Positions 25,614-36,704 of a stretch of DNA of 64,000 nucleotides are shown here, in pieces. Source of the stretch: Streptococcus mitis (GTDB lineage Bacteria; Bacillota; Bacilli; Lactobacillales; Streptococcaceae); the NCBI RefSeq assembly GCF_002096845.1, contig NZ_NCVK01000045.1:61973-125972 (forward strand). The letters run 5' to 3'. A model generated the notes under the pieces. The model did no database searches. It was not told the origin of the DNA and saw nothing but the letters and a program-made list of their open reading frames with translations. Position 1 is the stretch's first letter. Each line of letters begins with the position of its first letter. The position numbers and the translations under genes were made by a program.

Positions 25614-28010
25614 TTATAAAAATTGCTGTGGCTCATGGTCAATGCTGAGACGGAGCTCACTATTTTCCCGTTCTTGAGTCAAAGCCAGAACCTGATTTAG
25701 GGTCGGCCCCAGCTCATCTTCTAAACGGTATTTAATTAAAATCTGGTAATGATAGAGGTTGTGGGTACGGGCAATGGGTTTGGGCGTTGGCCCGAGAATC
25801 TTACTGGTTTCAGACAAACCTGACCGCAAAATATTCATGACTTCATAGGCACGTTTGACCACCTCTTCTTCCTTCTTGTGAGAAAGGGTAATGCCAATGG
25901 TGAAATAATAAGGTGGATAGCCAAGTTGTCGTCTGATACCCATTTCATAGGCATAAAAGCCTTCGTAGTCCTGATCCTTGGCAAATCGAATAGCATAGTG
26001 CTGAGGATTGTAAGACTGAATCAGGACCTGACCAGCTTTTTCAGCACGACCTGCTCGGCCTGCCACCTGAGTCAAGAGCTGGAAGGTTCTCTCAGAAGAA
26101 CGGAAATCAGGCAGATTCAAGGCCGTATCCGCATTGAGAACTCCGACTAGGGTCACATTGGGAAAATCCAATCCCTTAGCAATCATCTGAGTACCTAGTA
26201 AAATATCTGCTTCCCCTCGACCAAACTGGTCAAGTAGAGCTTGATGACTGCCTTTCTTGCGGGTTGTATCCACATCCATCCGCAAAATACGGGCCTGGGG
26301 AAAGAGTTCTGCCAGCTCGTCATAAGCCTTCTGTGTCCCTGTCCCATAGTAACGAATACTACGACTCTTACAGTTGGGACAGCTCTGAGGAATATCCTTC
26401 GAAAAGCCACAATAATGGCAGTTCATGGTCTTGGTATCCATGTGCAAGGTCAAGGATATATCACAGTTGGGACAAGTATCCACAGTTCCACACTCCCGAC
26501 ACATGACAAAGCTAGAATAACCACGACGATTGAGCATGAGAACCACCTGCTCTTTTTTAGCCAGACGGTCTTGGATGGATTCTAGCAAAGGAGGTGTAAA
26601 GTTTGACGTCTCATTGTGCCCGATATAGTCCCGAAAGTCAATCACTTGAACCTCAGGGATCCTAGCCAAAGGATTGGCCCGTTGGGTCAGACGTAAGTGT
26701 TGATAGACGCCTTTGCCAGCCCGAGCACGGCTTTCCAGACTAGGAGTTGCTGAACCAAGTACCAGAGCTGCTTGATTATACTGAGACCGTAAAATGGCTA
26801 CTTCTCTGGCATGGTAACGGGGATTGCTGTCCTGCTTATAAGTCGCTTCATGCTCCTCATCAATAATCATTACACCCAGATTTTTCAGCGGAGCAAAGAT
26901 GGCAGATCTAGCACCAACCACAACTTGAGCGTCTCCACGCTCGACCTTACGCCATTCGTCATACTTTTCACCATTGGATAGGCCTGAATGAAGAATGGCC
27001 ACCTTGTCCCCAAAACGAGCGATAAAACGCTCCGTCATCTGAGGAGTCAAGGAAATCTCAGGCACCAGTAAAATGGCTGTTTTATCCTTGCCCAAGGCCC
27101 CTTGGATAATCTGCAAGTAAACCTCGGTCTTTCCACTTCCTGTAATCCCTTGAAGGAGGAAGGGAGGCTGATGACTGCCAATAGCACTCACAACCGCATC
27201 ACGCGCCTGTCTTTGTTCTGGATTTAAATCCAAAGGTCTACTTGCCTCAATCCCTTCAAAATAAGCAGCCGAACGTTGCACTTCCTTTTGGACTATGGAA
27301 ACAGCACCTTGTTCGACAAAGAAGTTAACTTGCTCCCGCGAATAGAACTCTAGCAAACTAGCCAAGGAAGCACTCTCGGGATGAGACAGCAGATAGTCTC
27401 TCAGTTCCAACTTTTTCTTAGCACGAGCAGAAATCTCAACACCTTCTAATTGAGCAAGGTCAACCTCATACCAAGACTGGGTCTTGATCTTCTTTTGATC
27501 GACCGCCTGATATTCCAGACCAAGCAGACCTTTTCTAGTTAAACGCATCATTTCGGCTTGTTTGGCAAGGTCTAGTGAAGAAAAGGCTAGCGAATCTTCT
27601 GAACCAAACAAGCGCTCTCGGTCTTCCTGACTTAGGCCTGCCAGAGGATAGAGAATCTTGTCATAGCTGGAGTTTAGAAATCCCGGTAACATAGCCTTGA
27701 GGATAGAGATTTTGTAGGAGAAGACTGACTTACGGAGCTCTTCAGCCAGCCAGAGTTGTTCTTGCGTGAGAACAGGAGAAAAATCCAGCACCTCAGCAAT
27801 ATCTTTTAAATCTTGCTCCATCTCTTCCTTATCTGATTGGGACTCCAAACCAAGAACAATCCCTTGAATCAGGCGATTGCCCTTACCAAAAGGCACATGA
27901 ACCCGCATCCCAACTTCCAGCATTCCCTCAAATTCCTCAGGAATCCTATAACTATAGGGCTGGTCCGTCTGCATCAAAGGCACATCCACGATAATCTTAG
28001 CTATAGCCAT
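25614..28010 (-). CDS. priA: Primosomal replication-restart helicase PriA
   Basis: PriA reloads the replisome at stalled forks. The 798-residue protein has an N-terminal DNA-binding domain, Walker A GITGSGKTEVYLQ near residue 290, DEEHE near 385, a zinc-binding block with paired cysteines (CRECGTVDTCPNC and CHYCG near 510-550), and the helicase motif GTQMIAKGLDFPNVTLVG near 650. Length is typical for streptococci. AGGAGGTGAG lies before the ATG. Confidence 0.95.
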   Translation of the reverse strand: MAIAKIIVDVPLMQTDQPYSYRIPEEFEGMLEVGMRVHVPFGKGNRLIQGIVLGLESQSDKEEMEQDLKDIAEVLDFSPVLTQEQLWLAEELRKSVFSYKISILKAMLPGFLNSSYDKILYPLAGLSQEDRERLFGSEDSLAFSSLDLAKQAEMMRLTRKGLLGLEYQAVDQKKIKTQSWYEVDLAQLEGVEISARAKKKLELRDYLLSHPESASLASLLEFYSREQVNFFVEQGAVSIVQKEVQRSAAYFEGIEASRPLDLNPEQRQARDAVVSAIGSHQPPFLLQGITGSGKTEVYLQIIQGALGKDKTAILLVPEISLTPQMTERFIARFGDKVAILHSGLSNGEKYDEWRKVERGDAQVVVGARSAIFAPLKNLGVMIIDEEHEATYKQDSNPRYHAREVAILRSQYNQAALVLGSATPSLESRARAGKGVYQHLRLTQRANPLARIPEVQVIDFRDYIGHNETSNFTPPLLESIQDRLAKKEQVVLMLNRRGYSSFVMCRECGTVDTCPNCDISLTLHMDTKTMNCHYCGFSKDIPQSCPNCKSRSIRYYGTGTQKAYDELAELFPQARILRMDVDTTRKKGSHQALLDQFGRGEADILLGTQMIAKGLDFPNVTLVGVLNADTALNLPDFRSSERTFQLLTQVAGRAGRAEKAGQVLIQSYNPQHYAIRFAKDQDYEGFYAYEMGIRRQLGYPPYYFTIGITLSHKKEEEVVKRAYEVMNILRSGLSETSKILGPTPKPIARTHNLYHYQILIKYRLEDELGPTLNQVLALTQERENSELRLSIDHEPQQFL

Positions 28011-28075
28011 CTTCTCACCTCCTCCTTGTCAGTACATTCTTGCAATAGAAAAAATAAGATTGAGTCCCCCCAACC

Positions 28076-28390
28076 TTAAATTTTTTCACCATCTTCTTTT
28101 TCTTTAGCGATTTGCTCTTTGATTTTCTTTTCTTCTTCTTCTTTGCGGCGTTTTTCTTCTTCGATACGGCGACGCACTGCTTCACGTTTACCTTCTGGAT
28201 CTGGGTGAATTGTAACGTTTCCTGATTCGATTTCTTCTAAAGCGCGAAGAGTTGATTTTTCAGATTTGAAACCTTGAGTTGCTGGCGCACCTGCTTCCAA
28301 TTCGTGGGCACGTTTTGCTTCCAGAATTACGAGTGAATATTTTGATGGAACCTTGTCGAGCAAGGTATCAATAGAGGGTTTTAACATCAT
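28076..28390 (-). CDS. rpoZ: RNA polymerase omega subunit
   Basis: A 104-residue protein starting [20 protein letters not shown] with the conserved AKRAHELE helix, and a charged Lys/Glu-rich C-terminal tail ([20 protein letters not shown]). Omega helps assemble the beta-prime subunit. It lies between gmk and priA. Confidence 0.95.
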
Positions 28391-28414
28391 TTGCTTGTAC
28401 CTATTTTCTAAATT

Positions 28415-29056
<642 letters not shown>

Positions 29057-29134
29057 TCAGTCTGTGAAATAACATTTCTCTAGAATAATGGCAAAAAGCC
29101 AGATTATCCTTTACAGTCTTTCTATCTAGTGTAA

Positions 29135-29161
29135 CAAAAAAGCAGTAATTTTTCAACTGCT
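29135..29161 (-). terminator. Terminator after rny
   Basis: AGCAGT and ACTGCT form a 6-bp stem with a 9-nt loop, and a run of six T follows on the minus strand. It lies just after the rny stop codon and before gmk. Confidence 0.75.
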
Positions 29162-29170
29162 CTTTCTTAT

Positions 29171-30784
29171 TTATTTAGCATAATCTACTGCACGAAGCTC
29201 GCGAATCACGGTTACCTTGATATTTCCTGGGTAATCGAGATTGTTTTCAATTTTTTCACGAACTTTGTGAGCCAAGATTGTGACTTTGTCGTCCTTGATT
29301 TGTCCTGGATTGACCATGATACGAATTTCACGTCCTGCTTGAAGGGCAAAGCTAGTTTGCACTCCTTCAAAGCCGTTAGCAATTTCTTCCAAATCATGAA
29401 GACGTTTGATGTAGCTTTCAAGAGACTCACTACGAGCACCTGGACGAGCTGCGCTCAAGGCATCTGCCGCAGCGACGATCACTGCAATCACGCTTTCAGC
29501 TTCAACATCTCCGTGGTGACTAGCAATCGTATTCACCACAACTGGGTGTTCCTTGTACTTACGTGCCAGTTCCATACCGATTTCAACGTGGCTCCCCTCA
29601 ACCTCGCGGTCAATAGCTTTCCCGATATCGTGAAGGAATCCAGCACGACGGGCAAGAGCCGCATTTTCACCAAGTTCGCTCGCCATGATACCAGCCAACT
29701 TAGCAACCTCAATCGAATGACGCAAGACATTTTGTCCATAAGAAGTACGGAACTGCAAACGTCCCATAATCTTCATCAAGTCAGGGTGAAGGTTTGGCGC
29801 ACCAATCTCATAGGCTGCGGCCTCACCGTATTCACGGATCTTATTGTCAATCTCTTGACGGTTTTTCTCAACCAACTCTTCGATACGAGCTGGGTGGATA
29901 CGACCATCCTTGAGCAACATTTCCATAGTCATACGAGCAATCTCACGACGAATCGGGTCAAAACCTGACAAGGTCACCACTTCTGGTGTATCGTCGATAA
30001 TCACATCGACCCCTGTCAAACTTTCAAAGGTACGAATGTTACGACCTTCACGACCAATAATGCGTCCCTTCATAGTATCGTCTGGTAGATGAACCGTTGA
30101 GTTTGTTGACTCCGCCACATACTCACCAGCAATACGTTGCATAGCTTGAACCAAGATGTCCTTGGCCATTTTGTCAGAACGTTCCTTGACCTCTTGCTCA
30201 GCTTCGCGAATGCGGCTGGCAATCTCCTTGGTCAAGTTTTCCTCTGTCTGAGCCAAGATAATATCTCGTGCTTCTGCCTGAGACAGAGCACCAATACGCT
30301 CTAACTCTGCTTCTTTTTGTCTTTCGACTTCCTCTAATTGCTCTTCACGCGCATCAAGGTTTTTCGCTCTATCAGAAATACTTTGTTCTTTTTGTTCAAG
30401 TGTTTGTTCTTTACTCGTCAAATTGTCGTCCTTACGGTCGAGGCTAGTAGCTCTCTCTGTCAAACGACTTTCGATTTGTTTGAGTTCTTGACGTTCTGAT
30501 TTGAATTCAGCGTCCACTTCTTCACGGTATTTTCTGGCTTCTTCTTTGGCCTCCAATAGTGCTTCTTTTTTAAGAGACTTGCTTTCACGCTTGGCTTCAT
30601 TAACAAGTAAATCCGCTTCACGTTCAGCTTGTCCACGTAAATTAGTTGCTTCTTGTTCAGCATTTAAAAGCATCAACTCCGCAGCTTCCTGAGATGATTT
30701 CATCTTAGCTGAGATGCTGACATATCCAATGACTAAACCAATGATGACGGCAAAAACAGCAATCGCAAGCGACATGATTTCCAT
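29171..30784 (-). CDS. rny: Ribonuclease Y
   Basis: RNase Y is the membrane-anchored endoribonuclease that starts mRNA turnover in Firmicutes. The 537-residue protein has one N-terminal membrane helix (residues 4-25), a long coiled coil (about 30-210) rich in Glu/Lys/Arg, a KH domain with [15 protein letters not shown] near 240, and an HD domain with [13 protein letters not shown] near 380. It has its own good promoter and a terminator, so it is monocistronic. Confidence 0.96.
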   Translation of the reverse strand: MEIMSLAIAVFAVIIGLVIGYVSISAKMKSSQEAAELMLLNAEQEATNLRGQAEREADLLVNEAKRESKSLKKEALLEAKEEARKYREEVDAEFKSERQELKQIESRLTERATSLDRKDDNLTSKEQTLEQKEQSISDRAKNLDAREEQLEEVERQKEAELERIGALSQAEARDIILAQTEENLTKEIASRIREAEQEVKERSDKMAKDILVQAMQRIAGEYVAESTNSTVHLPDDTMKGRIIGREGRNIRTFESLTGVDVIIDDTPEVVTLSGFDPIRREIARMTMEMLLKDGRIHPARIEELVEKNRQEIDNKIREYGEAAAYEIGAPNLHPDLMKIMGRLQFRTSYGQNVLRHSIEVAKLAGIMASELGENAALARRAGFLHDIGKAIDREVEGSHVEIGMELARKYKEHPVVVNTIASHHGDVEAESVIAVIVAAADALSAARPGARSESLESYIKRLHDLEEIANGFEGVQTSFALQAGREIRIMVNPGQIKDDKVTILAHKVREKIENNLDYPGNIKVTVIRELRAVDYAK

Positions 30785-30832
30785 GTTTTTACCTCATTTT
30801 ATTGTTATTCCGAATGACATACATTCTTTTAC

Positions 30833-30861
30833 ATTCTACCATAAAAAAGTGATTTTCACAA
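30833..30861 (-). promoter_or_regulatory. Promoter of rny
   Basis: Minus-strand TTGTGA (30856-30861), a 17-nt spacer, and TAGAAT (30833-30838) with a TGG extension. It lies about 50 nt upstream of the rny start. The same -35 and extension occur at the head of the glycosyltransferase operon (61531-61559). Confidence 0.7.
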
Positions 30862-30949
30862 ACCTAAAATAGAATATGTTTTGGGGAAATTGGAACACAT
30901 TTGCAAAAATAAAATTGTTGTTTAGAAATAGTAGTTTAGTAGAGACTTG

Positions 30950-30972
30950 AGAAAAAGCCTACTTCGCAGTAG
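30950..30972 (-). terminator. Terminator after tmcAL
   Basis: CTACT and AGTAG form a short stem with a 4-nt loop directly after the tmcAL stop, followed on the minus strand by GCTTTTT. The stem is weak, so some read-through is likely. Confidence 0.6.
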
Positions 30973-30974
30973 AC

Positions 30975-32072
30975 TTAGTTTGTTTCTATTCTAATCGGCA
31001 CTCTTCCAAAATTCTGCTCTGCTATACTTGGATTTCCCAGTTGGTAAATCTGGTCTGCCTTTTGGGTCATAGTATCCCAAGGCTCTTTGCCAATTCGGCT
31101 GACTAGATTGACCTGACCTTTCAAAGACTTGAGATGTTGCCTGCCTTTTTGGGTAAAACCAAGAACATGAATGGCTTCTGGCAAATCACTTTCTCTAGCC
31201 TGCACCAAGATATAGGTTAAGAGACGTCTGACACGCGCCTTGGTGTAACGCTTGGTGGCAACCGCATCGACCAAGTCTTCCACAGACTGGGCTGTTTTAA
31301 TAGCCTCTTTAATGCGCACTGCCATTTCTCGATTGACCTGATAAATGGTGGTTAGGTCTGGATTTGATAAGATTTGATAGCGGAGCAAGGGAAAATAGTC
31401 ATCCCAGCTCACCTTACTAGCCTGCTCAAAAAGGGCAACAGAAGGCATAAAGCGTTCTAAGAAATCTGTATCTCTCTGGTGCTGACGAAGAGCTGTCGCC
31501 GAAGCAAAGTCCACATCCTTGTCCACAGAATGGTAGTCCGCCCCCTGACGTTGAATTGGATGAAGTTTAATATTTCGCCCTGCTACCGCCTTGGCATAGG
31601 CAAGAGCAAGAACATGATTGGGCGTATTGCCTGAAAAATCAAGACCTGCAAATTCCTTCCACATGGCTTGGGTTTTCTGGGGATAGGAAAGAGAATCAGG
31701 CAGATTTTCCACAAATTTCTCCATCTCAACACCCTGCTCTGTGTATAAGTCAGCGATTTTTTGATAATCCAGAACTTCCTCCGTCCCAAATGCTAGAGTA
31801 TCAATGCCCAACCGAGCCAAGATATCCACAGCTCCTTGACCGAAGAAATCCGCCGCCTGAACACTGACTAAAAAGGGCAATTCCACTACCAAGTCTGCGC
31901 CATTTTCCAGCGCCATCTGGGCCCGTGCCCACTTGTCTACGATAGCAGGCTCGCCTCTCTGCATGAAATTTCCAGACATGGCAACGATTTTCAGCCCCTC
32001 AGCCTGATTTAGCAGGTATTTATGCCCATTATGAAAGGGATTAAACTCCGCGATAATACCTGTGATGGTCAT
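30975..32072 (-). CDS. tmcAL: tRNA(Met) cytidine acetate ligase
   Basis: TmcAL uses acetate and ATP to acetylate C34 of elongator tRNA-Met. The 365-residue protein opens with [18 protein letters not shown], the nucleotidyltransferase HxGH-type motif, and has [16 protein letters not shown] near residue 34, both typical of YlbM/TmcAL. It is the last gene of the mscS-to-tmcAL run, 9 nt after the methyltransferase gene. Confidence 0.92.
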   Translation of the reverse strand: MTITGIIAEFNPFHNGHKYLLNQAEGLKIVAMSGNFMQRGEPAIVDKWARAQMALENGADLVVELPFLVSVQAADFFGQGAVDILARLGIDTLAFGTEEVLDYQKIADLYTEQGVEMEKFVENLPDSLSYPQKTQAMWKEFAGLDFSGNTPNHVLALAYAKAVAGRNIKLHPIQRQGADYHSVDKDVDFASATALRQHQRDTDFLERFMPSVALFEQASKVSWDDYFPLLRYQILSNPDLTTIYQVNREMAVRIKEAIKTAQSVEDLVDAVATKRYTKARVRRLLTYILVQARESDLPEAIHVLGFTQKGRQHLKSLKGQVNLVSRIGKEPWDTMTQKADQIYQLGNPSIAEQNFGRVPIRIETN

Positions 32073-32081
32073 GATAATCTC

Positions 32082-32822
32082 CTACTTCTGCGCGACAAAA
32101 AACCAACGGGTGCTAGTTTCTGTAGGCTCTTTGTCCTCAAAGTCCGCATAGAGTTTGAAGGACTTGAAACCGGCCTGTTCCAGCAAAATATCATAGGTCA
32201 GAACCTCATAAGTCCTCTCCTCATGTACTTCATCGTGACGACTAAAAGAACCGTCCTCTTCCTTGACAAAGAAGGTCAACTCATGCACGATGGAGTGAGG
32301 GGCCACATCCTCGTAGGTATCCCAGAGCATTGCAAAATCTTCCGCATTTTCATGGTAAGAATAGCCTGGAAAGACCTCATCTGTCTGGTAGGTCGAATGT
32401 ACATCAAAGATGAAAACGCCATCTCCGTTAAGGGCATTATAGACTTCCTTAAAAACATCCCCTACTTCCACCTCATCCTGCATGTAGCAGATTGAGTCCG
32501 AATAACAAGTAACAAAGTCATATTTACCTGACTTGGACAAATCCAGCATATTGCCTTCAATAAAGTCAATCTTTTGTTTGGCTGAAGCCGCTCTCTTCTC
32601 GGCAATCTTCAACATATCCACGCTCAAGTCCAGCCCAGTCACATCAAAACCAGCCTGAGAGAAGCGCACAGATTGAATTCCTGTCCCACAAGCCAATTCC
32701 AAGAGTTTCTTTCTCTCCTTGGTCTTAGGCAAATGACGCAGAGAAAAATCCGTCCATTTATCATATAAACTATCGTCCATGACCGCATCATAGACCGCCG
32801 CAAAGGTTTCATAAGTTGCCAT
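32082..32822 (-). CDS. Class I SAM-dependent methyltransferase
   Basis: The 246-residue protein has motif I ELACGTGIQSVRF near residue 40, followed by GLDLSVDMLKIAEKRA and a motif resembling YDFVTCYSDSICYM, typical of small-molecule methyltransferases. The substrate is not indicated. I place the start at MATYETFAAVYDAVMD, where similarity to the family begins; the frame stays open 12 more codons upstream. It sits between rsfS and tmcAL, and the same gene order is usual in streptococci. Confidence 0.82.
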   Translation of the reverse strand: MATYETFAAVYDAVMDDSLYDKWTDFSLRHLPKTKERKKLLELACGTGIQSVRFSQAGFDVTGLDLSVDMLKIAEKRAASAKQKIDFIEGNMLDLSKSGKYDFVTCYSDSICYMQDEVEVGDVFKEVYNALNGDGVFIFDVHSTYQTDEVFPGYSYHENAEDFAMLWDTYEDVAPHSIVHELTFFVKEEDGSFSRHDEVHEERTYEVLTYDILLEQAGFKSFKLYADFEDKEPTETSTRWFFVAQK

Positions 32823-32931
32823 AATCATGATACCAAGAGCCTCCATGGCAAACACCACTCGCCCTTTACCTTTCTATCAATTTTTCTAAAATAAGCAAAG
32901 AAACCCAGTTAACTACAACTGAGTTCATCTT

Positions 32932-33285
<354 letters not shown>

Positions 33286-33296
33286 TTAGTCCTCTT

Positions 33297-33797
33297 TTAA
33301 AAAATATTTTTATAATCTAGGACATCTGCAAAGCGATTCTCCCAAATGTCCTCATAAAATTCATTTATCGTTTCTGCTGGAATGTCATCCCCATCAAAGG
33401 TTGTGACAGCACCTTCTGGAATAATCAGCTTATAGCCATATTCAAAAGCAACCTTGACAGAGGTATCCACACAATATTCTGTCTGCATGCCACATAAAAC
33501 TAATTTTTCAATCCCCTGTTTATCCAAGTATTCTTTTAAGCCAGTTTCTTTGAAAATACTATTATACTTCTTCTGAAAAACCTTTTCATCAGGTTTTCGA
33601 TTTAAAAGCGCAGATAACTGCCAATCTTCTGATGTTTGGGCTTCAGGATTCTCAATATGTTGAACATAGATAATTTCGATATTCTTACTTCTAGCATGGT
33701 TTTGTAAATAAGAAATTTTTTCCAATAGACTATTTGTCTGAAAACCGGTTTCCACTAAAATATTCTGAACATCAATGATTATAAAAGCCGTCTTCAT
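33297..33797 (-). CDS. Isochorismatase-family cysteine hydrolase
   Basis: The 166-residue protein has the catalytic triad expected for this family: Asp in FIIIDVQN (residue 9), a Lys in VFQKKYNS near 78, and Cys in LCGMQTEYCVDTS near 110. Family members act on amides such as nicotinamide, on isochorismate or on related compounds; this one's substrate is not evident. Its stop is followed at 1 nt spacing on one side by yqeK and 11 nt on the other by rsfS, so it is part of the operon. Confidence 0.85.
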   Translation of the reverse strand: MKTAFIIIDVQNILVETGFQTNSLLEKISYLQNHARSKNIEIIYVQHIENPEAQTSEDWQLSALLNRKPDEKVFQKKYNSIFKETGLKEYLDKQGIEKLVLCGMQTEYCVDTSVKVAFEYGYKLIIPEGAVTTFDGDDIPAETINEFYEDIWENRFADVLDYKNIF

Positions 33798-34391
33798 TTA
33801 GTCCTCTTTCAAATAGTGCACAAAGGCGTTATAGGTTTCAAGGGTTTGGGGATAGATAGGGAATCCCTGATGAGCTAGATGCTCCACGGTACGAGCTGTT
33901 TCGTAGGCCACAGCCTTATTGAGTGATAAACTTGCAATCTCACGCGCCACATCCACACCTGGAAAGGCACGATTGTGCTCGATATAGTCTGCGACGTAGA
34001 TGACCTTGTCTAAGTCTGTCATCTGACCAGCCCCGACTGTATGGATTTCAATGGCTCGCAGGATTTCTGGATCATGCAAATCCAAGTCTTCTTGAATCTT
34101 GTAGATACCCACCATTCCATGCCAGACATTATTGCCCCAGTTTTTGAGGTCAGGGTCTAACTGATAACGGTCAATCAAATTCAGAAATTCCTGATCTGAC
34201 AGCTTTTTAGCATAGTCATGAAGAAGGCTTGCTAGGCCTGCCTTCTCGGCATCAACTCCAAATCGCTGGGCAAGTTCTATGGCCGCACGCTCCACACCCA
34301 AGCAATGGGTTAAGCGTTTTTCAGGTAGAAGCTCTGCCATTTTTTCCAACAAAGTCTCACGGGAACAGTTGATATAGTCTTGATAAGCCAT
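33798..34391 (-). CDS. yqeK: Bis(5'-nucleosyl)-tetraphosphatase YqeK (HD domain)
   Basis: A 197-residue HD-domain protein: [17 protein letters not shown] near residue 27 and [14 protein letters not shown] near 54 carry the metal-binding His-Asp. The family hydrolyses Ap4A symmetrically to ADP. The start overlaps the nadD stop by one base. Confidence 0.92.
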   Translation of the reverse strand: MAYQDYINCSRETLLEKMAELLPEKRLTHCLGVERAAIELAQRFGVDAEKAGLASLLHDYAKKLSDQEFLNLIDRYQLDPDLKNWGNNVWHGMVGIYKIQEDLDLHDPEILRAIEIHTVGAGQMTDLDKVIYVADYIEHNRAFPGVDVAREIASLSLNKAVAYETARTVEHLAHQGFPIYPQTLETYNAFVHYLKED

Positions 34392-35020
34392 CAGTAGAGT
34401 CCCTCCTTCTCTATGTAGTCTAGTACAGGCTGAGGCAGGAGAAAGTTGGGTTTTCGACCTTGGGCAAGGAAATCACGCACCATGCTGGACGAAATATCCA
34501 TGAGAGGCACATCCACCCAGATAACTGGATAGGAAGTCCCTGCCTTGTAGCGTGGGCGCTGAACCCCCACAAACTGAACCATGTCGACCAGCTCATCAAT
34601 TCGGTACCACTTAGGCAGATAGTCCACCATATCGGCACCGATAATAAAGTAATAATCTGTGTCAGGACGTTGTTCTGTCAAGATTTTCATGGTGTCGTAG
34701 GTATAGGAAATGCCCTTGCGCTCTAGCTCAATGGTTTCAATGTCCAGACCTTCAATCCCCTCTATCGCCAATTCAAGCATCTTGAGACGATGGTGCTCGG
34801 GGATGGTTTCCTTTTTATCTACATGAGGTGGTTGGTATTCAGGCATAAGCAGGACCTGGTCCAGTCCTAACTGTTGCCGTACTTGGTCCGCAACGATCAG
34901 ATGGGCATTGTGAACAGGGTTAAAATTCCCCCCTAAAATCCCAACTTGCTTGCGTTTTTTCTCCTTGATTTCTGGCTCCAACTCTACCTTGGTAAAGGGA
35001 GTCAATAGTTCGATTGCCAT
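34391..35020 (-). CDS. nadD: Nicotinate-nucleotide adenylyltransferase
   Basis: NadD makes deamido-NAD from nicotinate mononucleotide and ATP. The 209-residue protein has the nucleotidyltransferase motif [20 protein letters not shown] near residue 28, the [12 protein letters not shown] loop near 60 and the C-terminal [10 protein letters not shown] motif near 175. It is 50 nt after yhbY. Confidence 0.95.
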   Translation of the reverse strand: MAIELLTPFTKVELEPEIKEKKRKQVGILGGNFNPVHNAHLIVADQVRQQLGLDQVLLMPEYQPPHVDKKETIPEHHRLKMLELAIEGIEGLDIETIELERKGISYTYDTMKILTEQRPDTDYYFIIGADMVDYLPKWYRIDELVDMVQFVGVQRPRYKAGTSYPVIWVDVPLMDISSSMVRDFLAQGRKPNFLLPQPVLDYIEKEGLY

Positions 35021-35070
35021 AGGCTAGTCTCCTTCAATTCTCTGTAAAACAGTTGTTTGGAGTATGGGGG

Positions 35071-35382
35071 TTAAATTTCTTTAACTTTTTTAGAAATCTT
35101 GCGGTTCTCTTTCTTGCTAGATTGTTTAAACAAAATCAAGATGCGTCCGATTTTTTGGACTGTGTCCACACCGATTTCTTCTTCCAAAATTTCAGCTACT
35201 TCGTGGATATTTTCATCTGTGTTTTGTAAGAGAGTCACCTTGATCAATTCACGGGCGTCAAGAGCTTGACGAACGCTGGTTTTGATTTGATCGTTAAGGC
35301 CATTTTTCCCGATTTGGATGATGGGTTTGAGGGTGTGTGCCTGACTGTTGAGGAAGGCACGTTGTTTTGATGTTAATGACAT
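35071..35382 (-). CDS. yhbY: YhbY-family RNA-binding protein
   Basis: A 103-residue CRS1-YhbY (CRM) protein with LKPIIQIGKNGLNDQIK, where the GxxG-type loop binds RNA. The family associates with pre-50S ribosomes. It belongs with yqeH and nadD, but a 213-nt structured spacer separates it from yqeH. Confidence 0.93.
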   Translation of the reverse strand: MSLTSKQRAFLNSQAHTLKPIIQIGKNGLNDQIKTSVRQALDARELIKVTLLQNTDENIHEVAEILEEEIGVDTVQKIGRILILFKQSSKKENRKISKKVKEI

Positions 35383-35445
35383 AATTTTCTTCCTTGTTTT
35401 TTGATAGTTATTTTAGGTGGTGGGGGACGGTCGGAACTAATTTCC

Positions 35446-35584
35446 CAAAGATCTCATCTTTGAAAAATGGATTTCCTGACCTCACAATTGAGCCTAGGTC
35501 TCAATTGTGCCCCTTACCAATCTAACGATTGGCAATCACACCACGGCAATAACTATCTTTTTATGAGCTCACTTTGTTCGCTCA
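35446..35584. other. Cluster of four stem-loops in the yqeH-yhbY spacer
   Basis: The spacer has four consecutive inverted repeats: CAAAGAT/ATCTTTG (35446-35462), CACAATTGAG/CTCAATTGTG (35483-35509, 10 bp, loop 7), CCAATC/GATTGG (35517-35532), and TGAGC/GCTCA (35564-35584). None is followed by a clear T run on the minus strand, so they do not look like ordinary terminators. They lie inside an otherwise compact operon and may be RNA-processing or attenuation structures. Confidence 0.45.
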
Positions 35585-35595
35585 GTGATTTCATT

Positions 35596-36702
35596 TTAAA
35601 TAATTGCTTTTCGTGTGACGACTGCGACGCCTTCTGGTGCCCAGACGGCGACTTTGGCGGTGCCTGTTACGCGGATCCAGCCTAGGCCCGAGATGACTAG
35701 GTCTGTCTTGTCCTTGATGTTAAAGACATGTTGGACTAGCCTTGGAAAATCTTCTTTTTCCTTGCTATTTGGTGGTGTCAGAAGGGTTCCAAGGTGCTTG
35801 TCGTAAAAGGCACTAGCTCCTTCAAGCTTAGTACGATGCAATTTGAGTTCATTGTCAAAGAAGGCTGTGAAACCTTGCTTTTCTCCTGCAATAAAATCAA
35901 ATCGTCCAAGACCACCTAGAAACAGGGTTTGTTCAGGATTGAGCTGATAGGTTTTAGGCTTGATTTCCTTTTTAGGGCTGACATACTTGAGATTTTTAGC
36001 AGTCAAGTAATGAGCCATTTGGTGGCGGTGGATGATTCCTGGCGTATCGTAGATATAAGATCCGTCATCAAGTGGAATCTCAATCTTGTCCAAGGTTGTC
36101 CCTGGAAAGCGTGAAGTCGTAATTACATTCTGGTCACCAGTGATTTCTTGGATAATAGCATTGATAAGAGTTGACTTTCCAACGTTGGTTACCCCAACCA
36201 CATAGACATCACGGCCCTCACGGTAGTGTTCAATCTTGTCAATGACTTCCCTAATGGCATGCTTATTTTGTGCTGAAGTTAGGACAACATCGACTGGACG
36301 AAGCCCTTCTTCGTGGGCACGCTCCATCAGCCACTGGCTAATCTTACCAGGCTTAACTGACTTAGGGAGGATATCTTTTTTATTCCCTACCAAGAGGACA
36401 TCATTGCCTGATACAAAACGTGGCAAGCCTGGGATAACAGAGCCATTAAAATCAAAGATATCAATGACATTGACCACCAAGGCATCACTGTCTCCTACCT
36501 CGTGCAAGAGCTTGAGGAAATCATCATCCGTCAACTGGACATCCGTGATCTCATTATAGTGGCGGAGACGGAAACAGCGTTGGCAATAGACTTCGCCAGT
36601 CTCCAAACCTTTTTCAAGTGCTGACTGAGGAGTAAATCCAAGACCAGCCTTGTCTGTCGTCTGAATGGTTGCTCCACAACCAATACAGAGAATTTCTTCC
36701 AT
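35596..36702 (-). CDS. yqeH: Circularly permuted ribosome-assembly GTPase YqeH
   Basis: YqeH is needed for 30S assembly. The 368-residue protein starts with a zinc-type CxGC...YCQRC element (residues 6-40), then shows the permuted G-motif order: G4 GNKKD near 107 comes before G1 GVTNVGKSTL near 175 and G3 DTPG near 218. A C-terminal RNA-binding domain follows. It lies 2 nt after yqeG. Confidence 0.95.
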   Translation of the reverse strand: MEEILCIGCGATIQTTDKAGLGFTPQSALEKGLETGEVYCQRCFRLRHYNEITDVQLTDDDFLKLLHEVGDSDALVVNVIDIFDFNGSVIPGLPRFVSGNDVLLVGNKKDILPKSVKPGKISQWLMERAHEEGLRPVDVVLTSAQNKHAIREVIDKIEHYREGRDVYVVGVTNVGKSTLINAIIQEITGDQNVITTSRFPGTTLDKIEIPLDDGSYIYDTPGIIHRHQMAHYLTAKNLKYVSPKKEIKPKTYQLNPEQTLFLGGLGRFDFIAGEKQGFTAFFDNELKLHRTKLEGASAFYDKHLGTLLTPPNSKEKEDFPRLVQHVFNIKDKTDLVISGLGWIRVTGTAKVAVWAPEGVAVVTRKAII

Positions 36703-36704
36703 AG

